This document shows positions 34,300 through 46,732 of a stretch of DNA of 64,000 nucleotides, piece after piece. Positions within the stretch are counted from its first letter, which is position 1, and every line of letters starts with the position of its first letter. The translations under genes and the position numbers were made by a program. The notes below the pieces were generated by a model. It ran no database searches. It saw only the letters and a program-made list of their open reading frames with translations, and was not told the origin of the DNA. Source of the stretch: Brachypterus glaber (taxonomy: Eukaryota; Arthropoda; Insecta; Coleoptera; Kateretidae); contig OY294054.1 of assembly GCA_958510825.1 (NCBI GenBank), forward strand, positions 12,647,037-12,711,036. Direction: 5' to 3'.

Positions 34300-34385
34300 T
34301 AGTTTATGTATCAATTTTGAGAAATCAAATTTTTGGTACCACACGGAGATTCTACACTAAAAAATAAGAAAAAAGTTCATTAGTA

Positions 34386-34412
34386 GCTGTAGCTCCGTAA
34401 GGGAGCTACAGC
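34386..34412 (+). repeat. Perfect 11 bp hairpin
   Basis: gctgtagctcc, 5 nt loop, ggagctacagc. Confidence 0.7.
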
Positions 34413-35369
34413 AAGTAGCCTACAAGACCCCTAAAATAGAATTTACAGACGATCTGTAACAGACCTGTAGCTTAGGGAGAATTTAAGGATATACAGATCA
34501 TCCATCCGTTTTTTATACACTTTAAGGTAGAATTTGTATTAAAATAATAAGTTTGTTCGTTGGGACTGCACTTTCCCGCACCGACATAGACTTTTCACCC
34601 AACCAAGTAAGTACTGTATTTGTTCTTTAATTCTTAAACATGACAAAAAACTTCTTTAACTGTAAAGTGCAAAAGTGCAGGAACCAACCTATTGTGGCCA
34701 TGCTAGTATACTCTCTATGAAATCGGTATTAATCGATCGATTTTTTCTTACTTTTTAATGAAATATCTTCAATGATACAAAAAATGTGATTACTTAAAAA
34801 TGACACTGGGTAAGAAAATTTTTGTTAAAATTTTCTTTGGAAGGTAGGTAAGGAAACAATTGATCAAAAAATTAGTTTTTCTAAAAGAAAGTGTTTTTCG
34901 TCCAGAAAGACACCGTATAATCTACTAATGTAAGAGAGCATGCATATTTTTAAAAATGCTAAATACACCCAAAGTTAAAGAAACACTGCATTTTATCGTA
35001 TGAAATTTTAGGAATAAATATCTCAGCTATATTTTATTCTGTAAATATGTTGTTTTAGTTGTTTGAAAAATAAATACCTACGGTAATTGAATTAAATAAT
35101 TGACTTGGCGGCCCTCCGGCCCGCCATGAGGCACCGAATGGCCAGTCCAGCCCTGCCTCCACCCTGTACCAGTGATTTAAACTGCTGGACCCCCTCTTCC
35201 ATAGGCATGACAAACTTTATGGACATCCCTTTAGGTTATTAAATTATTTTCAGCCCCCTTTCCTACGCCACTGACTGATTGTACTACCTGTTGTAGCTTG
35301 AAGACTTTTTCTACTTCGGGGCTGCAGCCTGGCAGCCCATTTCCTAGCTACCCTACCTTCCCTAGTAAC

Positions 35370-35870
35370 AATTTTTGTTAAGTCTGGATGCAGTTACTTG
35401 ATCAAGAATCTTGAGCCAGACTTAACAAAAATTGTTACTGGATGCAGTTACTTGATCAAGAATCTTGAGCCAGATTTTGATAATTCTGGCGCAAGATACT
35501 GTCGACAGATTCTTGGTCAAGAATTGTCAATGAATTGCTACAGATACTTCGTCAAGATTCTTGGACAAGTCTTGAGCAAGAACATAGCAAGAAAAATTGA
35601 CAATAAATCGAAAAGCGATCTCTATCATGATCAAATCGTACTTGTTAGAGTAGGTCAAGATTCTTAACCAAGAATCTTGTCAAATTGCTTGCTACAGACT
35701 TGACGAACAGACTTGACAAAGTATTGCTGCTTCCAGAATCTTGCTAAAGTCTTGCTCAAGTCTGGATACAGAATATGGATTAATTCTCTTGCTCAAGAAT
35801 TGTTCAATTCTTTACAAAGAACTTTGTCAAGTACTCTGGTCAAGAAACTTGTCCAGAGTACTTGAGTCCA
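35370..35870 (+). repeat. Cluster of caagaatcttg-type short palindromic repeats
   Basis: About 500 bp built of shuffled short words: tcaagaatcttg, cttggtcaagaa, ttgctacaga, acttgacaaag, gtcttgagcaag. There is an exact 50 bp-scale duplication at 35378-35470 (ggatgcagttacttgatc twice). The 89-codon ORF at 35398-35667 is a product of the repeat. Confidence 0.7.
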
Positions 35871-35871
35871 G

Positions 35872-36190
35872 GGCAGGGCCGGCCTTTGCATTTTGGCACC
35901 CTGAAGCAAGCGTTGCACTTGGTGCCCCTGGCACAGAAAAAAATTACAAAACCCGCTGAAAATTACTAAATAAAGGTCCTCACCTCTGAAAAAAATATTT
36001 ATCCCCCTGAAAATTTGGATGACTAAAAAAAAGGTCCTCATCTCTAATAATTATTTGGAAAAAAATGCCCCTCGACGGCGCCTAATTATTAAAAAAAAAA
36101 CGCCCTTCGATCCAAGCTTACGCCCTGAAGCAGGGGGTTCACTTGATTCATACAAAGGCCGGCTCTGGTTCAGGGAAGGCCACGGCCACC
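35872..36190. mobile_element. Possible MITE with gccggcctttg ends
   Basis: Left end cagggccggcctttgcatt (35874); right side carries caaaggccggctctgg (36155-36170) in reverse orientation. Boundaries are uncertain. Confidence 0.3.
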
Positions 36191-36351
36191 CCTGGGGCAA
36201 ATTGGAGCCCTATATATTTTAAAATATACAAAAAACTAATTTATCTTTATGTTATTTTTAGGAAAAACTCTTTTAAAGTGCAAAAAGGGTACAAGTTAAA
36301 TAACAATAAAAATAACAGGGTTCAACTTAACCCAGGGTGGCCCAGTCAGGG

Positions 36352-36491
36352 AACGTTCAAGTATTACGTAACGGTCCTAAGGGGGGGTCATTTTGGAGTG
36401 TTACGCCCATGTTAATGGTATAGGAAAATAGCGTTACAGGGGGCTGGGGTCCAAAATGATCAAAATTTGCGTTACGTAATACTTGAACGTT
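36352..36491 (+). mobile_element. 140 bp MITE with perfect 22 bp TIRs
   Basis: Left TIR 36352-36373 (aacgttcaagtattacgt...) and right TIR 36470-36491 are exact reverse complements. Internal gggggg tracts and short cgttacag words. The same gcgttacgtaatacttgaa word occurs in RA1 at about 27193. Confidence 0.88.
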
Positions 36492-36792
36492 ACCTTACCT
36501 AGTTTACCTTACATATTTAGGTACTTTTTAAAATTTTAAACTAATAGCTGAGATATTCTGACATCAAAAACTAAGTTGGTATCAACGGCAGATCCGGGAA
36601 TTTCAAGTGCTAATATCCTGTTTATTATATTATTATGATCTTCCCAAACCCAAACATTCACAACTCAAGTCACAGTTTGTAGTCCCGGATCTAGATACAC
36701 TTCTGTGTCCACTTTTGTGTTAGACAAATTTTATTTAAACCGGGTGAGTTTTATTTATGTCCACAGGCCACCAAAAAAAAAGTTGTCTGCTT

Positions 36793-36963
36793 GGGTTGAG
36801 ACCCACCTATTCTTCACACTTCACACTTCATAGGCTCATTTTTTGCTACATTGAAAAAATTGCAATTTCAGTGTAGCAAAAAAAATGAGCCCATGAAGTG
36901 CCTTTTTATGACAGATTCGTGTTCAGCGTCCCAAAATACATAAGAATAGGTGGGTCTCAACCC
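36793..36963 (+). mobile_element. 171 bp MITE with perfect 22 bp TIRs
   Basis: Left TIR 36793-36814 (gggttgagacccacc...) and right TIR 36942-36963 are exact reverse complements. A second nested inverted repeat (ggctcattttttgctaca / tgtagcaaaaaaaatgagcc) lies inside. Confidence 0.88.
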
Positions 36964-38062
36964 CAGCGCAGAGAAGCTCTTTTATTTTTGTGGGCCTGTT
37001 ATTAAATTTTGAGTTTCAGTGTACGCAATGTTTTTAAATGAGGGCGCCCAAAAACTTTATTTTGTAAACTTCGATTTTTGTTCTGCCTGCGTGTGCATGT
37101 TTGGGTGGATCTCAGTCAGTATAAACCCAGAATAACAGTGTGGCTCCAATTAATTAAAACCAATTTATATCCATGGTTAGATTCCTGGATGCACCCTTGA
37201 ATGGTTTCTTATTAAATCAATATCCATGACAAAATAAAATAAACTGTGAGTGGCCATTGCATATTAATATTAGGACATTGCAAAAAAACACTTTTTTCTG
37301 CTTTTTCATATGCACCCATATGCTATTTCAACGGAAAAACTATGTTTGCATACCAAATTTCTTTTTTTGGAACACTTTTCAAAAAAAGATTTTTTCTTGA
37401 AACAAAATTGTTATTCTTTTTATACCATCCACTGTGAATAGTATATAATGGAATACGTAGCATTACATATCTTCATGGATTGTTTTGTCCTTAAAACTGT
37501 AAAAATGTAATAAATTAAACAATACAAATAGCTCATTATAACTGAGTTGGGCGGAGGTCAAAAAAATGTTCAAGTAACCTGAAATTTGGTATCCAAGCAT
37601 AGTTGTTTTGCAATGCTCCAACTGCATATCTATTATCATTTCGGTAATTTTTATTTCATAGAAGTTCTTCTGATGAAGTGATTGGCCTAGGCCGTTTAGC
37701 TCCGCCCATATTCACCGAAATAACATAACATTTTTATCTCAAATAGTAATTATGATTTTTTTTTTAGAAAATAATGCTAAATCTTAATTTATTTTTTTAC
37801 CTTCGCGTCATTTTTCGCTCACTGATTTGTAGTAACAACTGTTAGGAAAAATATTATTTTTCCTACAAAAAAGTCCGCTAGGACTCATACGTAGTACTTT
37901 TAGCGACCAAAACCTATTTTATACATACAAACCAGAAACGTTTTGTCACAGATATTATTTTAATTAACCCTGTGAGGTTCCACGCGAAAAGGGGGCTTAA
38001 GGTGTAAAAGTCATTTTTAGGAAAGCAAAAAAAGCAATATTTTTTTTATATTTTTTTGTTAT
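36964..38062. other. Unannotated intergenic DNA
   Basis: No gene seen. Near 37553 and 37710 the words gggcggaggt and ctccgccca face each other and may be the ends of a ~170 bp element. Confidence 0.4.
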
Positions 38063-38196
38063 TACCCTGTTGAAAATGACGGGTCTGGGCGGGTATAAAT
38101 GGTGCATAAACCGGACTTGAGCGGATGAAATTCACCTGCTCAAGTACGGTTTGTGCACCATTTATACCCGCCCAGACCCGTCATTTTCAATAGGGT
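38063..38196 (+). repeat. 134 bp near-perfect palindrome
   Basis: taccctgttgaaaatgacg...gcgggtataaatggtgca and its reverse complement pair at about 60 of 65 positions, leaving only a few unpaired bases near 38128. A MITE fossil or long hairpin. Confidence 0.85.
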
Positions 38197-38419
38197 ACAT
38201 ATTGAAATTAAAAAGATAACCATTAGATAACAAGTATGAGGCATGCCAATATTGAACACGTTGCGGTCGAAGCCAAAAATCGAAAACCTTCCCAAAATTT
38301 GTTTAAATTTTACTTATATGCAAAAATCAGATTTATATATACAAGCCCAAACCATTTCTTAATATACATGCCCAATTTTGTTCCCCCTGCTATCGCATTG
38401 CAAAATTTGTAGAACTTAA

Positions 38420-38580
38420 GCGTAAAATTCGTAAAAAAAATTGCCTGCGGCGCTAGAGCTCCTTGTATTTATGTAAATTTTATATTTAATTAATTGTAAA
38501 TTAAAAGACTGATTTAAAATTAAAATAGACCATCGAATTTGTAAAAACTTGGCCAGCGGCGCTAGGGCTTTCTTATGTTT
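38420..38580 (+). repeat. Degraded copy of the ~200 bp tandem unit
   Basis: Shares aaattcgtaaaaa..., gcctgcggcgctagagct and gccagcggcgctagggc with 31921-32430. Confidence 0.6.
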
Positions 38581-38649
38581 TTTTTCTTAATTCAAGAATA
38601 TAAAATTTTATTTTTTTTCATTGGATTTTGCCCAAAGCAAGACCAATCT

Positions 38650-39110
38650 ATGCACCTGTCAAAATGACAGTTCAAGGTCATATTTTGCTTACTTTTAAAC
38701 GTCTAGACCTAGAAACATGAAATTTGGTATGGCAGGTCCTTGACACGCATCTGTCAAAATGACAGTTCAAGCTCATATTTTGCTAACTTCTAAACGCCTA
38801 GACCATGAACATGAAATTTGGTATGAGTGACCTCAAGATTAATCGATGCACTTGTCAAAATGACAGTTCAAGGTCATATTTTGCTAACTTCTAAACGCTT
38901 TGACCTAGAAACGTGCAATTTAGTATGGGGGGTCCCTGAAACAAGACTAATCCATGCATCTGTCAAAATGACAGTTCAAGATCATATTTTGCTAACTTCT
39001 AAACCCCTAGACTTAGAAACATGAAATTTGGTATTGGTTGTCTTTAAAACAAAACCAGTTGACCCATCTATCAGAAAGAGTTCAAGGTTATATTTTCTGA
39101 GGTTACTAAG
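38650..39110 (+). repeat. ~95-108 bp tandem repeat with a gaaatttggtat motif
   Basis: ctgtcaaaatgacagttcaag begins at 38656, 38751, 38852 (one base changed) and 38960, with a worn fifth unit at about 39065. Each unit continues with catattttgct.actt.taaacg..tagacc and gaaacatgaaatttggtat. ctgtcaaaatgacag is a small hairpin. Confidence 0.88.
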
Positions 39111-39581
39111 GCGAATAAAATATTCATGAAAGGTGAGGGGAGGGGGCGAAGCGTGGGGAAAGGTGAAGTGTAGTTCGTTTTCAGTATTTTGCTCGTCTAA
39201 AATATAACAGTTTACAATCGCTTTTGCGTTTCAATATTTTTTCTGGCCCACTGTGCGGTTGATCAAAACCCTTACGTGATGGACAAAAATGAAAATTGTA
39301 TTCTAAATAAACATATCTAAATTAGCCAAAATTAGCTTTCAGATCCAAATCAACTTTCAAAACTTGAAAATTTGTTGGCCTGTGTTATTCACCGGTGCAC
39401 CGTTGGCGACCTTCGACTGCAACGTTTGGAGTAAAATTTTAAGCGCTTCGGATACGATTTTTGGCGCCCTTCAATTTTTTTTAGGGAGGCCTTACCGCCT
39501 CATAGCAATCCGTATATGTTCTTGATAAAACTCACCTTAACGTCCTTTTACGCGTCGAAAGTCGATGATTTATGAAGGGTA

Positions 39582-39881
39582 TTAATACGTTAACTGCGGC
39601 AGAGGTCCCCAGGGGCCACTACCTAAGGTACGCTTCTGTGCAAAATGTTTAACTTAAGAAATAATTGGCTTACAAAGGCGTTATAAGTAGCATTTTGTTT
39701 CTTTCTATGTTAATAAAATGACTGATGTCCTAGGGACTTCGCCGCACCAAACTAAACCGGGGGTCCCCGGTAGATTTGATGTAAACCCTATAGAAGTGAC
39801 ATTTTAACCGGAGGTCCTCGGGGAACTCTACCACATTGAAATGTACTACACAACTTTTAAATGCCGCAGTCGACGTGTTAA
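39582..39881. mobile_element. piggyBac-type MITE
   Basis: 300 bp bounded by TTAA on both sides. The left end ttaatacgttaactgcggca and the reverse complement of the right end, ttaacacgtcgactgcggca, agree at 17 of 20. TTAA target duplication is the hallmark of piggyBac transposition. The interior has ggggtccccgg-type words and no transposase. Confidence 0.75.
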
Positions 39882-42115
39882 GAATGATTATAACATAAAA
39901 TATCCCATGATGCACTAAAGGATTAAATAGTGCAAAATTGGTACTGAATAGGTCTTGTGCACATTCTTGAAACTCGTTGCCAGAGGTAAAAATTTTATTT
40001 AAAAAAAGCTATCGCGTACGTCATAATATGAAGGCGGATCCTAAAACGCGTTCTAAAAACATTTATTTTATCAACCCATTGGAGACTTTAAGACATTTTT
40101 GTAAGCCTCATGTAAACAAATACAAGAAATGTTCCTTATAACACTTTAACACAAAATACAATTCAAATACGCATAGTAAACCCTTTGTTTAAGGGGATGT
40201 TTAGCTTCTAGAACAATAAATCTTGCTTTTTGCACAAGTTCATGACTAGACAAAAATTTTGAGCACTTATACGTTACATTTTATCAATTCTAATCGAAGT
40301 TACAGGTGAACAACAGGTTAATGGGGTCAATTTTAAATTAAGGTGCGCCAAAATAGTGTCTTATGTAACTTGTCCTTTAAAATACTAACCTCTTATCAAG
40401 AATACACACAGTACCTATTCCATACAAATCTTGCAAAGCCCTAGGATGAATATGGATATGTTACCCTGATTAAAAGTGTATCAAAAATTATTTAATTATT
40501 ATTACAGTGACGGACTGGGTACTATTTTTTTTGTCTAAAACAGCTAGAAGGTAAAATTCACCATGAATAAAATTACAATGATTTAAGAAGTTTAAAAATA
40601 TAATTGAAGGGCTCAGTATAAAAAGGGTCCATCAAAGTATGAGTGGGGTACTTTTCTCGTACATTTTCATCTTGTATCTAGCTAATATTTAATCTTATAG
40701 TACCTCGCCAAGTGGTTAGCTAGTATAGTTTTACCTCGCGAGATATATTACCCTGTCAAGACTTGCCTTTTTATTGTGATTTTAACGGACTTCTAAAATA
40801 AGTTCGAAAATTCGACGTGTTTTACTTTTAATCGTAATATTGATTATTGCAGCGAAAAAAAAACAAGAACTTGTCTTGGTTTAGGGATCAATTAAGACAC
40901 AAATAAATCCAAGTCTTGGTCTCAGATAACTAATCTGAGATAAGGCAGGCAGGTGAAAGCGAAAAATACTATTTTTTATTTTAATGGGAACCGTGCAAAA
41001 TATAATTCTTTGGAATCCTCTAAAATACTACTAAAACATTGGAATTGACTAAAAGTCATTAACATTAACAGAAAATTTTATATTTTTGTTTAATAATTAT
41101 AATTAAAGCTTTTCCAACATACAGGGGGGAAGTAATGTGACCGAATGTGCCTTTATGTATTATATTTTTTTATAAAGAAGTTTTTGAGGTATTGGGAAGT
41201 TATCATTACATTTTAAAAATTTATATACCTACTTTGGGTCAAATTTTTGAGACTTCGGGTAAATAAAAACTTTTTTTATTACCTACCCAGTATTAAAAGA
41301 TATAAAAATCCACGGTTCCCAAATTGTCAAAATCACAATTTCCACCTTACAGGCTATGGCATAGTCGCTTACAAATACATTTTATGTAAGAAAAAATATT
41401 TTTTTGTTTGTTTTTAGTTTTCATATTCTTATGGAGTTATTCAAACCCTTTTTCCACTGGCCCCTTCCGCACTACTATATATTATACCGTGATTTTTATT
41501 ATAATTATGGCTAATTTTACTTTAACGTGATCTTTCTATATACTGGGATTTCTTTTAGTAATGTATACTACTATCACTGTAACTTTTTACTTTCCTCTAA
41601 GGAAAGTTTTGCACTAGTAAAAAAAAACCTTTTTGTAAGTTTTGTATGCAAAAAATTATGTATATCCGTCGGTTTGTCTGTCAGGGAAAGTATAAAAAAA
41701 TAGATTTTTTTTTTTGAAAACTGATTTTTTATTTTGTAGTTTTTTTTTGTATTTTTTTGTATAAATTAAATATGGGGGAAAGTTGGCAGCATTAATTTAA
41801 ATGATTTGATATCATAAGGCCTCTTCTAAAAAATATCTAGGAAAATTATTGCGTATAGATATCCAAATGTCCCACTTTATATTCAGTATATTCTAAGAAT
41901 GTTCTGAATTTAAAGTCAGACATATGGAAAAGTGAAAAAGCCTTGTATGGGTAAAAAAATCCGAACATGTTTTATAAAAAATTATTGCATTTCAGTGTTA
42001 TTTTCTTATGAAAGAAAAACTGATTGTCTATCTGGCTCTCAAATAGGACGTTTTTGTTAAAATAATAAAAAGCACAACATTACCTTCGATTTAATGCATT
42101 AAACAGAAAACTATC
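39882..42115. other. Unannotated intergenic DNA
   Basis: No coding exon, RNA gene or clear repeat seen. One tctgtcagggaaagtataa word near 41678 is related to the arm repeats. Confidence 0.45.
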
Positions 42116-42117
42116 CA

Positions 42118-42350
42118 AACGGGTTAAGGCGTCTGATTAATTATTGGACCTTTTTTTACGTCGGCTCGCGTGAGTTCGATTCTCACCCGCGCCGATATCC
42201 TTTTTCAGTTAATTAATAATTGAAATTTGGCAAAGGAGACGGGTAAAACAGACACCCCCATCAAAACTGGTTCGAAAGTCAGTTAAAACCGGTGGTTCCC
42301 TCTACTACTAGCCCACACGTCCTGGAATTACTGATTGGTTGTGAAAAATA
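42118..42350 (+). mobile_element. tRNA-derived SINE
   Basis: The head looks like a class II tRNA (Leu/Ser type): D-arm/A-box ggttaaggcgtctga (42122-42136) and a perfect T-arm gtgagttcgattctcac (about 42167-42183, B-box). The 5' acceptor side is missing. The body follows (ggagacgggtaaaacagaca...aaactggttcgaaagtcag...accggtggttc), then a (ta)n tail. The body recurs at 48843-48960, which makes it an interspersed family and not a tRNA gene. Confidence 0.8.
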
Positions 42351-42525
42351 TATATATATATATAAAACATATTTATTTTTCACAGTGTAACTATAATATA
42401 ATTTTGTAATATTACCTAAAAGTCAGTCCGTTACTGGTTGAAAGATGACTATAAAAATATTTATATTAAAATTTCAAAGCAAATCACAGAAATGTAATCT
42501 ACATAGTTCAAATTCTGTCGATATT

Positions 42526-42582
42526 TGACGTGTAATCACGTCATACATTTGAGGGATGTCTAACTGACGTGATATCACGTCA
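42526..42582. promoter_or_regulatory. Pair of TGACGTG...CACGTCA palindromes
   Basis: tgacgtgtaatcacgtca (42526-42543) and the perfect palindrome tgacgtgatatcacgtca (42565-42582), with starts 39 bp apart. Each half-site resembles a CRE/bZIP site. Could instead be the terminal repeats of a very short element. No gene is adjacent. Confidence 0.35.
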
Positions 42583-42599
42583 CTCCCGAATAAACGACT

Positions 42600-45500
42600 G
42601 CATATCCATTACAAAATTATTTGTTATAAAATAATTTTAGATTAAAAAATAAATTCCTAAGAATGGTTTTATTATTTTTTTTTAATACTGAATTTAACAA
42701 AACAAAAAGCTTATTTTTACGAAATTTTGGTTTTCTAATGTTAATTAAATATATTTTTCTAATAATTCGAAGTAAATTAATCTATCAAAATATTACCAAA
42801 AACCTTTTTTTTTGATAGATATTTGGTAGTTTTTAATTATAAATTTTAAAACCTAACAAAAATATACACTGATAAAAAAATATACGAGATGTGCTTATAC
42901 TTTACAGATCTGACAAAGTTTACATTATACACTGAACAAATAAATTATATTTTTTTAATTAAACCGTCTTTTGTTTTTAATAAAAAAAATTGACTAGCTT
43001 GTTTGATCAAAAGTGATAGAGGTCACATGACTCTTATTGCGAATAAAAAACGATCGGCTGCATGGTTTTGAAATTTTTGGGCTTAAATTATTAGTGTTAC
43101 CGTAAACAACGAGAATATGAAAGATTCGTTTTCGGAATTCCACGTTCGACTAAAAATATCCATGGAGGTTATTGGATTCAAAAGTCAACCGTAAATGAAC
43201 TGTTACTTAAAAGCGTATATTCTAAACTAAGCAAGAAAGAGGCATAAATCAAAAACCAGAACCAGAAAGTAAATTCGGTTTAATAAGGCAATTGTAAATC
43301 GACCTTAACTGGAGCGCAAAAAAACACAGGGCAATTTTAATCACCTTGCTGTATTGAATTTTTTATTTCCTATTTTTGATACTCAGAACGTAAAATTGCT
43401 TGTTAAAAAGTCCTACATAAAGAATACCCTTTTAATGTATTTTTTAATAAAGAATCCTATTTTATTGACAAAAGGTCAAAAAGTCTATGGATAAAAAATG
43501 ACATCGTCCCCTCATTTTGCACGTCCGTGGTTAAAATTACCAAATATTTAAAAATTACATAAAATTATAGCTTTTATCAATGTTAGGCATGTGCAAAAAC
43601 CCCTTACTGTATGTACCCTTCCCTTAGAAGGGTCGTAGCTCCCTTAGCGCTCATTTTCGGACCCATTTAAGGCTTCACTTTTTTTGGGTTTAGTGTATAG
43701 AACCTGTAAAGTAGCACAAATCATACCTTAAAATTACATAACTCAAACCGAATTTTAGCAAAACTTTTGTAAAATTAAAACAAAGTATAATATTCCACCG
43801 GCCCACAAAAAAAGTCAATTACTCTTAAGCAGACTATATTTTTCTTACGTATTTTTGGCTGAAAACGAATTTAAGAATTAAAAAGCTTGCTGACCCCAAA
43901 AGACCTTACCCAATTCTTACGAAAAAGTGGTTTGAGTCAGATTTGGTTGAATGTGTTATAGTTCTCGACTTTCTAAAAGCGTAAACACCCAAAATTCAAC
44001 AGTTTAGATGCCAGATGACTTTGAAGATCTCGAGCAAGCTCGTTCAAAATAATACAGTTGTTTGAAAATTTTTCACTGTTAAATTCGTTTACAGCGCCAA
44101 AAAAAAACATAAAAAATATAGTAATTCAATTCATTTTTTTTGTGAGCCGGTATAAATAATGCCATTTTATCAGTTGACTTATTAAATTACTAAAAAACCT
44201 AAAAAATACCCATCATATTTAGTTTTTGGCAGAAATTTGGTAGAACAATTTTCTTATTGATTTGGGGTAATCCACAGATGACACCGTCATTAATGGATAA
44301 CCCCTTCCAGTCTTTTTGTAACAATATTTAACTCGTACAAACAAAATGTATTATAAAAAATTAAGGGGGAAATTATCTGTTACATTAAAATCACATTTCA
44401 TACCTAACTTTATATTTACAAAAAAATTACCTATAAGTTGAGCCCCGTCCCCCTTAAATTTAATTTTACGGGATATTGTTTTAAAATTTACCCTCAATAA
44501 ATAAAATATGTACTGAAAAGTCCCCTAATATTTGGCCATGCACTACTTATTTCTAAAAATTTATATGCTGATAAAAAAAGAATAAATTAAATTTAAACAA
44601 CAAAAAATTGCCTAAAAGTAATGCTAACTAATCCCAGGAAATTTTCTGTATAAATAATGTTACAAAAAAAAACTGAAAAAAAGCACTTAAATCATAAAAA
44701 TGTACTGGTACTAATTTGGCCCAAATTAGTAAAGGTACCAGTCTAAAAATGGTAAGAAAAAAAAACAATATTTTAAAATATTTTTTTCTTATTGATACTA
44801 CATAATAATTATCACTAGCATTGTCAGATTCCATCACATAAATAAATAAGTTTTTACGAAAATATTCTTCTAAATTATTGTAAAATGTTTTAAATAATAT
44901 TGATACATAAAAAATACAAAAAAAAAGTGTTAAATAACAGGTGCAACTTTAGACCTTAGAAATCAAAATAAATATGAATGATAAAAAAGGTTAAACAAAA
45001 TAAATACATGATTAGTAAATTAAAGTGAATGTTCCATAAAAAAAATGAAATATTGTTGGTTGATATCACAAATGTACAAAAAAATATACTAAAATAAATT
45101 ATTTTTAACAATAACATCACGATGGTTTTTAAAATTTAAAAGAAATATACAAAATTACAATTAAAAAAAATAAATCGTTAAAGTCTACCACACGAAAAGA
45201 AACCTACGACAAAAGCGAAGGTAGATGCAAAAAATACTCTTTTAAAATGCAATAATGTTATTTTGCTACAGTCGCCAATTTTGTATTCTAGTTTGCAATA
45301 CACCACCATGAGAATCGGAAAATATTCAATTATTTTTAATGTCAGAAATTATATTATTCTAACGTAATGAGTAGCAATTTCGTATTTTAAAATGGTTATT
45401 TGTTTAGGTAACATATATTTTCAATACTGCCAAGACAACATGTCCTACCTACAAAATAAAAAATTGTTAAACAAGGATTCCAAAAATGCATAGAAACGAA

Positions 45501-45600
45501 AATCAGTTTTTTTTTTGTAGATATGACATCTTGTCTTAAAACTGAAGAATAAATACTATCATCTAATATATAATTATTGCACTCTTTAAGGTAAATCATT
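42600..45600. other. Unannotated AT-rich DNA downstream of transportin
   Basis: No ORF, RNA or clear repeat identified in about 3 kb. ORFs 44628-44837 and 45396-45599 (minus) are Phe/Leu-rich without family features. Confidence 0.45.
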
Positions 45601-45669
45601 GTTTAAAATATTTTTTGTACTTTCAGCCTGGCAACGTTGCATTTCCGAGTATAATTTTTTGTCGCATTC

Positions 45670-45962
45670 TTTACAGTGGCTTAGATTCGTGTGCCAGACT
45701 TTATTAGGTTCGCAAAGGGCTTAAATATCGAATTTTAGTTTAAAAACTTATTTACGTGAATTGGAATTATCTTTAGTGTTTAGTTTTATTCAAGTTTCTT
45801 AGGTTGGCTCCTGTTTGTTTATGTTGCATGTGATAATTGAAGTTTCTAAAGAACCCACCCTTTTTGTTGCTTTTTAGCCGTATGCTCTGAGTTTTTTTCT
45901 TTTCGTACGCCAGGTTGTCCCACCCCGGTTCTACTTATTTGTGTTAAAATACCCCAAATTCC
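45670..45962 (-). other. Tnpo1: Putative terminal 3'UTR exon of transportin
   Basis: On the minus strand a good acceptor (tttttgcag) ends at 45963, and the exon starts at 45962. AATAAA signals are at about 45787 and at 45705-45700. It would pair with a consensus donor (gtaagt at 46732) just after the stop codon. Inferred from splice signals only; cDNA needed. Confidence 0.5.
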
Positions 45963-46732
45963 CTGCAAAAATAAAACACAAATCAGTTAAATTTTTCAAC
46001 ATATTCAGCAGAATTTTAAGTTTAATGTGTTAGATTCGTTAGAATTTGAATTATGGGTTGGATTTTCTTCTATTAGAAGATTTTTTTGGGTTTCAGTACT
46101 TGTTTATCTCCTATCTAGTTAAGGAGAAAATTCACTAACAATACTTTCGCAGACACCCTGTATAGTCCGAAATTATGGCCTTAGAACCCCTACACCATTA
46201 AAAAAGTGTAAATTAACCATTTTTCCCAAGTAAAAACGCGTAATTTTACATGAAATATATTAAAATTACCATATTATTACTACAACAAAGTGATTTTAGT
46301 AAAAGTAAAATTAGATGTTTTTTACTTCTGAATTTGAAAAACGAGTAAATTTATCCTACGCCGTGTAAATTTACAGCTTGCAATTGTTTCTTTACCTACA
46401 AAACGCATGGTAAACTTACATCTTTTATGTAAAAATACACAAATTCAGTAACATTGCACTAGCAAATAATTCTATTTTGTAGTATTTTTTATGTAAAAGG
46501 TAGTATATTTGTGATGTAGAATTATATAAATTTACACGCCGTTTTAACAGCTTAAGGTAGAGGGCGTAGTAGGTAAAATTCTGACTTAAAGTAGGAATTT
46601 AGGTAAAATTCGTATTTAAAGTCGAAATCTAAGTAAAATTCTGTCTCAGTCGGGAATTTAAGTGGGAATTTAGTAATAGTGGACTCCACACTTCCGTAGT
46701 AAGGTTAAATAATAAAAATTAAAAGCACTTAC

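Larger units (their letters stand above)
33071..35340. other. Unannotated AT-rich region with small hairpins
   Basis: No coding exon seen. Contains the hairpins listed separately and, at about 35105-35170, a GC-rich segment (ggcggccctccggcccgcc) resembling a transposon end. Confidence 0.5.

Noticed and set aside
38650..39110. CRISPR-like array
   Set aside because: The whole unit repeats, with no unique spacers, in a eukaryotic context.
42160..42195. A functional tRNA gene at the perfect T-arm
   Set aside because: No 5' acceptor strand and no proper anticodon arm; the downstream body recurs at 48843, so it is a SINE.
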